Of a stretch of 47,532 bases of DNA, positions 37,551-44,346 are shown in pieces. Both the position numbers and the translations under genes were made by a program. The stretch comes from a virus. Where the stretch lies: positions 1 to 47,532 of the IMG/VR virus record IMGVR_UViG_3300047322_000395; one strand, 5' to 3'. The first letter of the stretch is position 1. Each line of letters starts with the position of its first letter. The notes beneath the pieces are model-generated. The model had not been told where the DNA came from and did no database searches. It was given only the letters and a program-made list of their open reading frames with translations.

Positions 37551-37862
37551 ATGGCCTTTCTTGCTCCGCTGCCGGCTAAAGCTCCGGCCGCTGTTCTCGA
37601 TTATCAGGTCGATTGGTCCGCCTGGCTCGCGCCGGGCGAAACTATTTCCAGCGCCGACGTCTCGGCGGATTCCGGCATCACTGTCAATCCGCCCGGCAAA
37701 ACGACAGGCACATCGGGCGGCGTCGTCACGTTCTGGCTAGGCGGCGGTTCGTCGGGCGTCACATACGCCGTGACCGTGACCGTCACGACAAACGCGCGCG
37801 TCGACAGCCGCACGATTCAAGTTCCGGTCGGGCCGCGCCTGCTGCTCGGCGTCTCCGCTTAA
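37551..37862 (+). CDS. Ig-like phage fibre protein, 103 aa
   Basis: ATG 37551 with AAGGA. The pattern LDYQVDWSAWLAPGETISSA, then GVVTFWLGGGSSGVTYAVTV and RVDSRTIQVPVG is a compact Ig-like beta-sandwich seen in phage fibre or decoration proteins (phage_fiber_2-like). Follows the repeat-rich protein directly, so the two may form one surface assembly. Confidence 0.75.
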   Translation: MAFLAPLPAKAPAAVLDYQVDWSAWLAPGETISSADVSADSGITVNPPGKTTGTSGGVVTFWLGGGSSGVTYAVTVTVTTNARVDSRTIQVPVGPRLLLGVSA

Positions 37863-37879
37863 TCTCTCAGGAATTCACC

Positions 37880-38293
37880 ATGAAACGTCTTACGCTGCTC
37901 GCGGCGGGTATCGTCGCGCTCGTTCTATCCGCATGCGCGACCGTCGCGCCGGAGCAAGCCGCGGCAACCCTGCAAGCGCAGGCAAAGAAGCAGTGCATCG
38001 TCGTGCAGCCGTTCCTTTCCTCGATGCTCGCGATGCAGTCGCAATTGTCGCCCGACGCGATCGCCAAGCTCACCGACGTGTCGGGCAAGGTGTCGACGGC
38101 GTGCGCGTTCGCCAGTTCGTCGGGCGCTTCGTTCTCGCTCGCTGACGTGCAGACCTTCGCGAATGACGCGATCCCCGCGCTCATCAAAGTGATCGACGCG
38201 TCGGCGATGGATCAGTCGCAGAAGACCGCCGCCGAAATCGCCGTGACCGCCGCGCAAGTCGCGCTCGCAACCGCCATCGCGAACGCGCAATGA
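37880..38293 (+). CDS. Lipoprotein, 137 aa
   Basis: ATG 37880 with AGGA. Begins with a lipoprotein signal peptide (MKRLTLLAAGIVALVLSAC, lipobox LSAC with C19), then a mostly helical, Ala-rich periplasmic part (QAAATLQAQAKKQCIVVQPF). Two further cysteines could pair. Lipoproteins near phage lysis genes can be spanin components (Rz1-like) but this one is long and has no partner Rz; others mediate superinfection exclusion. Overlaps the next gene by ATGA. Confidence 0.75.
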   Translation: MKRLTLLAAGIVALVLSACATVAPEQAAATLQAQAKKQCIVVQPFLSSMLAMQSQLSPDAIAKLTDVSGKVSTACAFASSSGASFSLADVQTFANDAIPALIKVIDASAMDQSQKTAAEIAVTAAQVALATAIANAQ

Positions 38294-38685
38294 GCCGCTT
38301 TCTCACCGATCTGCGCGTCGAGCTTGTCAGCGATGCGACGAACGACGGGCGCGGAACGTGGCGCCTGACCTCCCCCCTCGTCTACGACTCCGACGCAGCG
38401 GGGCGCGTGTTCGTTGTGCCGGCCGGATTCGAAACCGACTTCGCCAGCGTGCCGCGCGCCATGTTCGCGTTCGTGCTGTGCGGCGACACGGCACACGCAG
38501 CGTCGGCTCTGCACGACTGGCTGTACACCGCTCACCCGGTAACGCGCGACGTCGCCGACACTGTGCTTCGCGAGGCGGCGATAGCGTCGGGCGTGCCGGC
38601 GTGGAGAGCGGCGCTCCTGTGGGCGGGCGTCCGTGTTGGCGGCGGCGGCTCCCACTGGAACGGCGCACCGACGGCAGCGCAGTAA
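38290..38685 (+). CDS. DUF1353 protein, 131 aa
   Basis: Small phage protein with DUF1353 features: VVPAGFETDFASVPRAMFAF, the central ASALHDWLYT and late GVRVGGGGSHW. Members are common at the end of lysis/tail-fibre clusters. Their molecular function is unknown to me; the HDW motif suggests a possible hydrolase-like or metal site. It is the last gene before the partition centromere. Confidence 0.8.
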   Translation: MSRFLTDLRVELVSDATNDGRGTWRLTSPLVYDSDAAGRVFVVPAGFETDFASVPRAMFAFVLCGDTAHAASALHDWLYTAHPVTRDVADTVLREAAIASGVPAWRAALLWAGVRVGGGGSHWNGAPTAAQ

Positions 38686-38687
38686 GC

Positions 38688-38770
38688 GGTATGGGCGTAT
38701 GGACGTATTGACGTATGGATGGCCATCCATACGCACATACGTATGGACGTCCATACGCCTTCACGTATCA
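38688..38770. repeat. Partition centromere/operator: octamer and palindrome array
   Basis: Four contiguous octamers (38688-38719) read GGTATGGG, CGTATGGA, CGTATTGA, CGTATGGA. The fourth also opens a perfect 22-bp palindrome (38712-38733). A perfect 18-bp palindrome CGTATGGACGTCCATACG follows (38740-38757), and CGTATCA (38764-38770) is a partial copy. The array stands directly upstream of the parA promoter, as parS/parC sites of type Ib partition loci do, with octamers the right size for ribbon-helix-helix dimers. Confidence 0.85.
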
Positions 38771-38771
38771 C

Positions 38772-38800
38772 TTGAAGTTCGTGCGCGCTCCCGCTACCCT
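38772..38800 (+). promoter_or_regulatory. parA promoter
   Basis: -35 TTGAAG (38772-38777), 17-bp spacer, -10 TACCCT (38795-38800). It begins 2 bp after the last repeat of the centromere array, so the small ParG-like protein could repress it when bound. CCGGAGAGGG then precedes the ATG. Confidence 0.65.
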
Positions 38801-38826
38801 ACCGGCACAACAACCGGAGAGGGCGT

Positions 38827-39477
38827 ATGTCCATCATCGCAGTCGTGATGCAGAAGGGCGGGGTAGGCAAGACGATGGTTGCCACCAACACCGCAGGCAC
38901 GCTCGCCATGCAGGGCGGGTCGGTGCGCCTGTACGACACCAACCCGAAGCAGAGCAGCGCGTATCAATGGGGGCAGTTGCGGCTCGATGCGGGCGTGCCG
39001 CAAAACCTGAGCGTCGTGCGCGCCGAACACAACTACGGCCATGCGGTTATCGCTGATGCGCCGAATTTCGATCACATCGTCATCGACTGCCCGCCGAGCC
39101 TGGAAACAGAGAGCGAAGTCGCCGCGGCGGTCGCTGAAATCATTTTGATCCCGCTTCGGATAGGGCAGTTCGACGCGTGGAGTCTCGCGCAAACGGGTCA
39201 ACTGATTCGCAGGCGCAAAGCGCTGCCGACGCCGGTGCGCGTGATCGCCTTCGTGAATGCGGTCCCGCATTACATCAAATCGGAACTTGACGAGTCGATT
39301 GATCTGATCAAAGACATGAGCGACGAATTCGAGTTAGGACCGACCCTGATCGATCGCGCCGCATATCGAAGGGCGGCAAAACTCGGGCTTTCGGTGATGG
39401 AACTGGCGCCGGAATATCGCGACGGCAAGGCGATCGACGAATTCGGCACACTGATGGCGGAGGTGTTCAATGCCTAA
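38827..39477 (+). CDS. parA: ParA-family partition ATPase, 216 aa
   Basis: Segregates the plasmid prophage. ATG 38827 with GGAGAGGG upstream. Deviant Walker A KGGVGKT at residues 10-16, A' motif DTNPKQ (37-42, in place of the usual DxDPQ) and Walker B IVIDCPP (84-90). The length of 216 residues and absence of an N-terminal HTH fit the short ParF/type Ib class, which relies on a small ribbon-helix-helix partner for repression and centromere binding. Overlaps that partner by 8 bp. Confidence 0.93.
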   Translation: MSIIAVVMQKGGVGKTMVATNTAGTLAMQGGSVRLYDTNPKQSSAYQWGQLRLDAGVPQNLSVVRAEHNYGHAVIADAPNFDHIVIDCPPSLETESEVAAAVAEIILIPLRIGQFDAWSLAQTGQLIRRRKALPTPVRVIAFVNAVPHYIKSELDESIDLIKDMSDEFELGPTLIDRAAYRRAAKLGLSVMELAPEYRDGKAIDEFGTLMAEVFNA

Positions 39478-39751
39478 TCCTCCGCTGAATCGCAGCATGG
39501 TCGATGCCTTTGTTAGCTCGCCCGCGCCAGAAGCGCCGCAGGCGCCTTTGAACGTCGTTCCGTCTCGCGCTGATCGTCCGGAGTTCCGCGAGCGCGAGGC
39601 GACGCAGAAAATGACGGTCAACATGCCGAAAGGTCTGTATGAAGAATTGCGCGTGTATATGAAGTTACACGACGTTCCGATGTCCGATGTGCTGGTCGAA
39701 GGTGCTCGGCGCGAGCTTGCGCGGCTGAGAAAGCAGGGCGGGGGAGACTAG
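39470..39751 (+). CDS. ParG/CopG-like centromere-binding protein, 93 aa
   Basis: ATG 39470 inside the end of parA. A flexible Pro/Ala-rich N-terminus (about 40 residues) precedes a ribbon-helix-helix: strand TQKMTVNMPKGLYEELRVYM, then helices LHDVPMSDVLVEGARRELAR. This is the layout of ParG and related partners, whose N-terminal arm stimulates ParF ATPase and whose RHH domain binds the octamer repeats. It has no similarity to ParB with KorB-type HTH. Assignment by architecture and gene order. Confidence 0.8.
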   Translation: MPNPPLNRSMVDAFVSSPAPEAPQAPLNVVPSRADRPEFREREATQKMTVNMPKGLYEELRVYMKLHDVPMSDVLVEGARRELARLRKQGGGD

Positions 39752-39985
39752 GCGCGTCGGTTATCCCGCGTCCCTATGCACGGCAGGGCACAAGCCCCTT
39801 CGGGCTTGCACCCATCCCGCGCACAGGGAACCCTCGCGGCGCCTGCCTACGGCCTGACGCGCTTCGCTTGCCTCATTGAGAAAGAGAGTCAACGTCAGAA
39901 CCGAGCGGGGAGTGACGTAAACCAATACAAAGAAGAGAGCCGGTGAATCACCGCGCAACCTGTTGTAAACGCTCGACTTTCCAGA
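39752..39985. other. Intergenic region between par and the iterons
   Basis: No credible gene. A 7-bp stem CAAGCCC/GGGCTTG (39791-39808) with a CTTC loop is the only strong structure; it lacks a T-tract, so it is a weak terminator or part of the replication region. The rest is unremarkable, turning AT-richer towards 39960. Confidence 0.5.
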
Positions 39986-40033
39986 CGGGATACCCCGACA
40001 CAAATGTCGGGATACCCCGACACAGCAGTCGGG
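39986..40033. repeat. Rep iterons, 22-bp period
   Basis: CGGGATACCCCGACACA occurs at 39986-40002 and 40008-40024 exactly, and a third unit begins in register at 40030 (CGGG then diverging). The 22-bp step is two helical turns, the normal spacing of plasmid iterons. The second copy lies in an 18-bp dyad TGTCGGGATACCCCGACA (40005-40022). The array sits 68 bp upstream of the Rep-like gene and before its promoter. Confidence 0.8.
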
Positions 40034-40046
40034 TTTCAATGTGCTC

Positions 40047-40075
40047 TTGCCGTTCGCAAATTGCGACCGTAGAAT
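40047..40075 (+). promoter_or_regulatory. rep promoter with palindromic spacer
   Basis: -35 TTGCCG (40047-40052), 17-bp spacer, -10 TAGAAT (40070-40075). The spacer contains TCGCAAATTGCGA (40054-40066), symmetric around its centre, a likely operator for autoregulation. GGAGG (40092-40096) gives the ribosome-binding site for ATG 40101. Confidence 0.75.
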
Positions 40076-40100
40076 CGGTTTCACCGAATCCGGAGGCGAA

Positions 40101-40628
40101 ATGGGCGACAAACCGAAACTTCCAAAGCACATCGCGACAGAGGCGGCGGGCCTTCGCGACATGGGCGGCTGGCTCCAGGTCGAAAAGAAAACGCTGCGGT
40201 CGATCACGCAATTGTCGATCAAATACCCGGTCGCGGCCGGGATGCTTCACTTGCTCGCGAGCAAGATGAACCGCACAAACGCGGTCGTGATGAGCAAAAG
40301 GGCGATCGCTGAAGAATTGGGGGTCGTTGAGCGCAGCGTCGAGCGCGCCGTGACGGTGCTGCGCGAGGGTCTATGGGTGCAAGTCGTCAAGGTCGGCACT
40401 CAGAACGCCTACGTCATCAATTCGCGCGTGTACTGGCAAGGCGAGCGCGGCAAGCGTTTCGCCAACTTCTACGCAGCGGTATCGGTCACGGAAACTGAGC
40501 AGGATAAGGGCGCGGTCGACGACCAGACACAACTACATCAAATCCCCGTTGCCGGCCCCGATGAGCGGATATTAGTCGGCAACGAAGAGACTGATCCGCC
40601 AGATCAGCAGGAGCTATTTCTGGCGTGA
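40101..40628 (+). CDS. Rep-like plasmid replication initiator (winged helix), 175 aa
   Basis: ATG 40101 with GGAGG 4 nt before. After a helical start (GLRDMGGWLQVEKKTLRSIT, then QLSIKYPVAAGMLHLLASKM) residues about 65-84 form a helix-turn-helix (SKRAIAEELGVVERSVERAV), followed by a beta wing (LWVQVVKVGTQNAYVINSRV). This resembles winged-helix replication proteins of the RepL/RepA-like kind. Iterons and promoter lie upstream and a DnaA box directly after the stop, the arrangement of plasmid replicons. Family identity is not certain; a transcription factor is the alternative. Confidence 0.75.
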   Translation: MGDKPKLPKHIATEAAGLRDMGGWLQVEKKTLRSITQLSIKYPVAAGMLHLLASKMNRTNAVVMSKRAIAEELGVVERSVERAVTVLREGLWVQVVKVGTQNAYVINSRVYWQGERGKRFANFYAAVSVTETEQDKGAVDDQTQLHQIPVAGPDERILVGNEETDPPDQQELFLA

Positions 40629-40880
40629 GTTATCCACAGAAACGGTTAAGTTGCCGTCGATCCAAGCCGTCAGCGCGTCGCGCAACGCAATGGCCTCGTC
40701 GCGCGTGACGGTGTATTCAAGGTCGGCGCCAAAGCCTGTTTCTGACGATCCATGCCAAGGCGAATCGATTATGAATTCGAGCGTGTCGTCGCTATACACA
40801 AGCACCGTTAGGCTGTCGCTCCGATCGTCTCCGCCGCTCTCGAAAAGTTTCTTCATAGCATTATCCAAAAGTTCGATCAT
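40614..40880 (-). CDS. Small acidic early protein, 88 aa
   Basis: ATG 40880 is preferred to an upstream TTG (40895). Last gene of the minus-strand early operon, overlapping rep convergently by 15 bp. A helix-strand protein: MIELLDNAMKKLFESGGDDR, then LTVLVYSDDTLEFIIDSPWH and YTVTRDEAIALRDALTAWID. No family is recognised. Its 3' end holds the DnaA box, so coding and origin functions are superimposed. Confidence 0.65.
   Translation of the reverse strand: MIELLDNAMKKLFESGGDDRSDSLTVLVYSDDTLEFIIDSPWHGSSETGFGADLEYTVTRDEAIALRDALTAWIDGNLTVSVDNSRQK
40630..40638 (+). promoter_or_regulatory. Perfect DnaA box
   Basis: TTATCCACA, the consensus high-affinity DnaA site, one base after the rep stop codon and within the 3' end of the convergent gene. 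With the iterons it defines a candidate replication origin region. A single isolated 9-mer can occur by chance, but not often at this exact place. Confidence 0.65.
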
Positions 40881-40904
40881 CGGTATTATGTCCAATGCCG
40901 CATT

Positions 40905-41018
40905 TCAGCCAAGCCAGTGCGGTAGGTGCTGCGCGACCGCGAAGCCAATAACGATGGCAACAATGCCAAGAAAAAGCCCCGTCAGAGCCGCCAGAAAGCA
41001 CCGCGCGCCCTCGCTCAT
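40905..41018 (-). CDS. 37-aa membrane protein
   Basis: ATG 41018 overlaps the methyltransferase stop (ATGA); TGA 40905-40907. Reads SEGARCFLAALTGLFLGIVA, then IVIGFAVAQHLPHWLG: one transmembrane helix. Translational coupling to the previous gene is the main evidence. Function unknown. Confidence 0.6.
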   Translation of the reverse strand: MSEGARCFLAALTGLFLGIVAIVIGFAVAQHLPHWLG

Positions 41019-41716
41019 GCGAAAAGCCCCGTCTGCTCTGCCTTCGTCGGCGGCGGCGCATCGAATAGCGATTCTTGACGCTGCGCATCCTCGATGCGTC
41101 GGCAGGCGATTTCAAAGTATTTCGGATCGCGCTCGATGCCGATGAAAGAGCGGCCGAGGCGCGCGGCGGCGACGCCAGTCGTGCCGGAACCCATAAACGG
41201 GTCAAGGATCGTCTCGGGCATGCCGGCTTGCTCGATGCACCATTGCATGACGGCGATCGGCTTCTGCGTCGGGTGAACGCGCTGCTGGCCCTTTTCCTCG
41301 CCTGCGCGGATCATTCCGTTCCACAGGTGACGGAAAATCCGGACGGCTTTCGGCAGATTCGTCCATGCGAGTTCGCAATCGGCGAAGTCGCCAGTGTTCT
41401 GCTTGTCCCATATCAGCCAGCATGAGGCGGCGGCCATCGGGTAGTAATTTCCGCCGAAGATGACGGCATGCTTTCCTGCGGCAATGACAGCCTGCAGGAG
41501 GTCGTTGTCGATCGGGCTTTTGTCCCAATCGAACGAGCCGTAATCCGTGACGGCGGCCGCCTTCTGGCGTGATGCAACTTTTTTGCTGTTCTCGTTGATC
41601 CCATAGGGCGGATCAGTAATAACCGCGTCGACGCGCGGCAGCGACGGCAGGACATCGCGGCAATCGCCAAGGTACAGTACGGCGTCTCCGATCACTTCCC
41701 TTTGAAATCCGCTCAC
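41015..41716 (-). CDS. DNA methyltransferase, beta-class (DPPY), 233 aa
   Basis: AdoMet-dependent amino-methyltransferase. Start GTG 41716 is chosen for its GTGA overlap and GGGGGAAGG site over an earlier TTG (41740). Motif IV DPPY at residues 35-38, motif X HPTQKPIAVMQWCIEQ, motif I FMGSGTTG at 174-181, the beta-class order. Only distantly like the methyltransferase at 15679 despite shared motifs. Expected to modify phage (and prophage plasmid) DNA; no restriction enzyme is encoded nearby. Confidence 0.9.
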   Translation of the reverse strand: MSGFQREVIGDAVLYLGDCRDVLPSLPRVDAVITDPPYGINENSKKVASRQKAAAVTDYGSFDWDKSPIDNDLLQAVIAAGKHAVIFGGNYYPMAAASCWLIWDKQNTGDFADCELAWTNLPKAVRIFRHLWNGMIRAGEEKGQQRVHPTQKPIAVMQWCIEQAGMPETILDPFMGSGTTGVAAARLGRSFIGIERDPKYFEIACRRIEDAQRQESLFDAPPPTKAEQTGLFA

Positions 41717-41907
41717 GCCTTCCCCCGTTGATTGAGCCAAAGTTGCCGCGCGCGCTCCGCAAGCCGGAACGCGTCGTTGATCTGTTTCGCCGTCGGCTTG
41801 CCGCCGCTCGGGAAGCGATACGCCGGGGCTTTCATAGCGCCGGCCTCGCCGATGGCGCGCGCTGCGTAGTGCTTCAGCGCTTCGCCGATGATTTCTGCGT
41901 CGGTCAT
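41713..41907 (-). CDS. 64-aa helical protein
   Basis: ATG 41907 (ATGA overlap upstream), stop within the methyltransferase start. Contains EIIGEALKHYAARAIGEAGA, then QINDAFRLAERARQLWLNQR, two helices. No family recognised; typical small gene in the coupled early chain. Confidence 0.65.
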   Translation of the reverse strand: MTDAEIIGEALKHYAARAIGEAGAMKAPAYRFPSGGKPTAKQINDAFRLAERARQLWLNQRGKA

Positions 41908-42308
41908 TTCATCGCCTGGAAAGCCATCGCGCGCCCTGTGAATCCCTCGCTGCCCGCGCGCCCTGTCATCGCATTCCCGCCGAACTCCGGCGCCGTGTAT
42001 CCATCGCCGCGCGTTGCCTCTGCCGCGCCACGGAAACCGCGCAGACCCGCGTCGTATCCGCTCAGGTTGCCCCATGCGTGCGACGGGCAAATGATCGGCT
42101 CGATGCTCTTGCGCGTGCTCTTCGGCGCGAACTTGACGTATGTCGTCATGTTGCCGTTCCACACTTCGCCGCGGCTCGTGAGCAGCAGCAGCGCATCGTT
42201 CACCAGGCGCGGTTCGACGTCAGGGAACTCGCGGTAAAAGGAAGAGCGCGCATATCCTTTTCCCTCTTGCATGAAATCCAATATCTCTTGGGTGCTTATC
42301 GACTTCAT
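41904..42308 (-). CDS. Small protein with winged-helix-like N-terminus, 134 aa
   Basis: ATG 42308 overlaps the HNH gene stop by ATGA. Residues 1-70, SISTQEILDFMQEGKGYARS followed by YREFPDVEPRLVNDALLLLT and SRGEVWNGNMTTYVKFAP, read as a winged helix that could bind DNA. The C-terminus is Gly-rich and disordered (GLRGFRGAAEATRGDGYTAP). A regulator is possible; no family recognised. Confidence 0.65.
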   Translation of the reverse strand: MKSISTQEILDFMQEGKGYARSSFYREFPDVEPRLVNDALLLLTSRGEVWNGNMTTYVKFAPKSTRKSIEPIICPSHAWGNLSGYDAGLRGFRGAAEATRGDGYTAPEFGGNAMTGRAGSEGFTGRAMAFQAMK

Positions 42309-42637
42309 TGAAAGACTCGCTCGTTTGGTGGGACGTGATCGATAAGGGCGCGCTGCGTCTCTTCGATCAACTCTTGTTCTGTGAATCCGTACATCGCTTC
42401 GAATGCTTCGGCGTTCAGGCCGTGAACGCCTTGGTGCGGGTCGACATGGTGAACGTGGCACAAAGGCAGCGTTTGATAGTTCGACGCCTTGCCCCATCCG
42501 CCCCGACCATGTATCCGGTGATGCACGAGAGCTTGCATACCGTCGACGTCGTATCCGATCCTTTGGCACACGGCGCAACCGCGAGCCGCAACCTTCGCCA
42601 TATATCGCTTCTCTGCTGCCGGTGTCGCCTTGCTCAA
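42305..42637 (-). CDS. HNH nuclease, P1 Ref/DUF968-like, 110 aa
   Basis: Starts at TTG 42637, with GAGG 7 nt upstream. Conserved HNH elements: ARGCAVCQRIGYDVDGMQAL (CxxC), VHHRIHGRGGWGKASNYQTL (HH...H) and PLCHVHHVDPHQGVH. This arrangement is like the Ref/DUF968 group, where a RecA-dependent DNA nuclease acts in recombination. It lies among recombination genes (ninB, erf, VRR-NUC). ATGA junction with the next gene. Confidence 0.75.
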   Translation of the reverse strand: MSKATPAAEKRYMAKVAARGCAVCQRIGYDVDGMQALVHHRIHGRGGWGKASNYQTLPLCHVHHVDPHQGVHGLNAEAFEAMYGFTEQELIEETQRALIDHVPPNERVFQ

Positions 42638-42705
42638 TCTGCTACCTCGTTGGGATTTATCATACAGCGTTTCATCGCTAAAAGGTAGTATTGCCGCGCA
42701 AATTT

Positions 42706-43263
42706 TTAGAGTTGCGCCATTGCCACAGCGAACGGATTGCGCGGCTGCTGCGCGACGAGCGTCTTGATTCGCTCCGCGGTGTCGCGCTGCGCTTTCTCGC
42801 TGGCTGCGCGGACCTTCGCATCGGCTTCGATCATCGCGCGTTCGTCGGCTTCCACCTTCGCGGCCTCTCGCATCTCTTTCGCAATGCGCCGGCCCTCGTC
42901 GCGCTGCGCGTGCCAGGTGCGCTTGTCCGCGTCGCTCGCCACTACCTTTTTCTTGCGCGCGCGGTATAGGCGCTGATGCTCGACGTTCGTCAGTGCGGCC
43001 GGGCGCGGCGCATCGGCTCGCGTGCCGTAGCGAAACACGCGCGTCATTGCGCCGCCGTGTGTTGTTTCGGTCGCCCGGCGCCATTTGCAGATATAGAGCA
43101 CGCCATCGGCGCGCGCCTGCTCGATCGTCCTCCATGCCATCGACTTCGCGACGCCTAGCGCCTCGCGAATCTGCTTTTCGGTCATCATGCGCCGCGTCGT
43201 GCTCATGAGTTCGATCATGCGGCGGTAGGTGTCGCCGCGCTTAATTGCTTGCGTATTCTTCAT
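42706..43263 (-). CDS. HTH protein with long charged helix, 185 aa
   Basis: ATG 43263 after GGGGAAGGG, overlapping the end of ninB by 23 bp. N-terminal winged helix (ELMSTTRRMMTEKQIREALG then VAKSMAWRTIEQARADGVLY ICKW) followed by a basic motif (VEHQRLYRARKKK) and a 90-residue highly charged helix, probably coiled coil. Likely DNA-binding protein of the early operon; target unknown. Confidence 0.65.
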   Translation of the reverse strand: MKNTQAIKRGDTYRRMIELMSTTRRMMTEKQIREALGVAKSMAWRTIEQARADGVLYICKWRRATETTHGGAMTRVFRYGTRADAPRPAALTNVEHQRLYRARKKKVVASDADKRTWHAQRDEGRRIAKEMREAAKVEADERAMIEADAKVRAASEKAQRDTAERIKTLVAQQPRNPFAVAMAQL

Positions 43264-43657
43264 AGCCCTTCCCCGCTGGCAGTCTGATTTCGTTTGTCGC
43301 GCAATATGCAACGACGTATTCAAGTAGGCTCGTCATGCGCCTAATGGACATTTGCGCACTGCTCTCTCTCAGATTCACGAATTCGTTCTCGATGCCCGGC
43401 ACGATGTCAGCGCCGCCGCCAGTCGCGACGGAATGCCCGCTGATCATGAGCACCTTCCATTGCGCCGCACTCAGCGTGCGGCCGTGAAACTTGGCTTGCT
43501 TCGCCAGGTCGGAAAACAGCGCATGCAGAAGCGCGTTTTGCTGCAATGAGCGCGTCGCGGGCTTGATGACAGCGCTCCACCCATCGGGAGCGGTGACAAC
43601 GGCGCGTGCGGCCTGTGGGCGCGTCCTATCGTTGATTATTACGGCGACTTCATCCAT
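43241..43657 (-). CDS. ninB: NinB-type recombination protein, 138 aa
   Basis: Lambda NinB (Orf) homologue: binds ssDNA and SSB and replaces RecFOR in Red recombination. ATG 43657 is preferred for its GGTGAG site; GTG 43669 is an alternative. The motifs RSLQQNALLHALFSDLAKQA, then WKVLMISGHSVATGGGADIV and FVNLRESSAQMSIRRMTSLL match the family. With Erf, SSB and VRR-NUC it forms a coherent recombination module. Confidence 0.88.
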   Translation of the reverse strand: MDEVAVIINDRTRPQAARAVVTAPDGWSAVIKPATRSLQQNALLHALFSDLAKQAKFHGRTLSAAQWKVLMISGHSVATGGGADIVPGIENEFVNLRESSAQMSIRRMTSLLEYVVAYCATNEIRLPAGKGYEEYASN

Positions 43658-44042
43658 AAATCGGCTCACCCATTTCGAGATACGCCAGGATCGCGTCGCG
43701 CGCTTCGTCGAACCCCTTCGCGACGACGACGTGATAGCCCTCGTCGCGCAGGCTGCGAATCATCTCCTTCTGTCCGTCGCTCAACGAGCCGCCTTTGCGT
43801 CGTTTGAGTTCGATGAACATGCCGTGATAGATGCCGCGCGCCTTGTTGATGACGACATCGGGAACGCCGGCCGTGACGCCTTCCTTTTTCATGCGCACCG
43901 CCGTCTTGAGCGAGCGCTTGCCGCCGTTCGGCACTGCGTATGCGATCAGGCCCGGAAGAGCCGCGCGAATCCACTGAAAAAGCATGGTTTGCTCGGTCGA
44001 TTCCATCGGCACATGCTCAACGCCGCGCTTCGATTCCTTCAT
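43650..44042 (-). CDS. VRR-NUC nuclease, 130 aa
   Basis: Small restriction-fold nuclease. Motifs: E (ESTEQTMLFQWIR) at the start, GVPDVVINKARGIYHGMFIE then LKRRKGG (the PD and ExK catalytic set), SLSDGQKEMI and AYLEMG. Stand-alone phage VRR-NUC proteins cut branched DNA (Holliday-junction-like) and belong with recombination genes. ATGA overlap with the preceding gene. Confidence 0.88.
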   Translation of the reverse strand: MKESKRGVEHVPMESTEQTMLFQWIRAALPGLIAYAVPNGGKRSLKTAVRMKKEGVTAGVPDVVINKARGIYHGMFIELKRRKGGSLSDGQKEMIRSLRDEGYHVVVAKGFDEARDAILAYLEMGEPIYG

Positions 44043-44269
44043 ATGCGCTTATCGCTCCTGATATACGCGTTCAGTTCCTTGCGGGCTATCTGCGCGGCCT
44101 GCTCGCCGTGCTCCTGCCGCACCCTCTCGACGAGCGCGCCGGCCTTTGCGTAATAGCCTGAGCGCCCGTCTCGTGCTGCGTCGCGGAAGCGCTGCCATGC
44201 CTCCGCGCGGTGTTGCTCGTTCAGCACCAGCACACCGAATTCATGCTGACGCTGCGTCGAAAGAACCAT
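44039..44269 (-). CDS. Small helical early protein, 76 aa
   Basis: ATG 44269. Opens MVLSTQRQHEFGVLVLNEQH, then RAEAWQRFRDAARDGRSGYY and a helix ending ARKELNAYIRSD. A compact charged helical protein common in Burkholderia phages; function unknown. Overlaps the VRR-NUC gene by ATGA. Confidence 0.65.
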   Translation of the reverse strand: MVLSTQRQHEFGVLVLNEQHRAEAWQRFRDAARDGRSGYYAKAGALVERVRQEHGEQAAQIARKELNAYIRSDKRI

Positions 44270-44334
44270 GACCCGCCATCAACGCGCGAGTATTCCGAAT
44301 AGGCGAACAGGTGCGGCAGAATGACGGTGTGCAT
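44221..44334 (-). CDS. Possible 37-aa peptide
   Basis: ATG 44334 with GAGAG upstream, 13 bp after the exonuclease stop. Reads MHTVILPHLFAYSEYSRVDG, then GSWFFRRSVSMNSVCWC, aromatic and Cys-containing. It overlaps the start of the 76-aa gene out of frame. Support is the ribosome-binding site and the otherwise unused gap. Confidence 0.4.
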   Translation of the reverse strand: MHTVILPHLFAYSEYSRVDGGSWFFRRSVSMNSVCWC

Positions 44335-44346
44335 GGTGGCTCTCGG

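Noticed and set aside
38688-40033. Short repeats as a possible CRISPR array
   Set aside because: Units are 8 or 17 bp with spacers of 0-6 bp; this is a centromere and iteron layout, and there are no cas genes.
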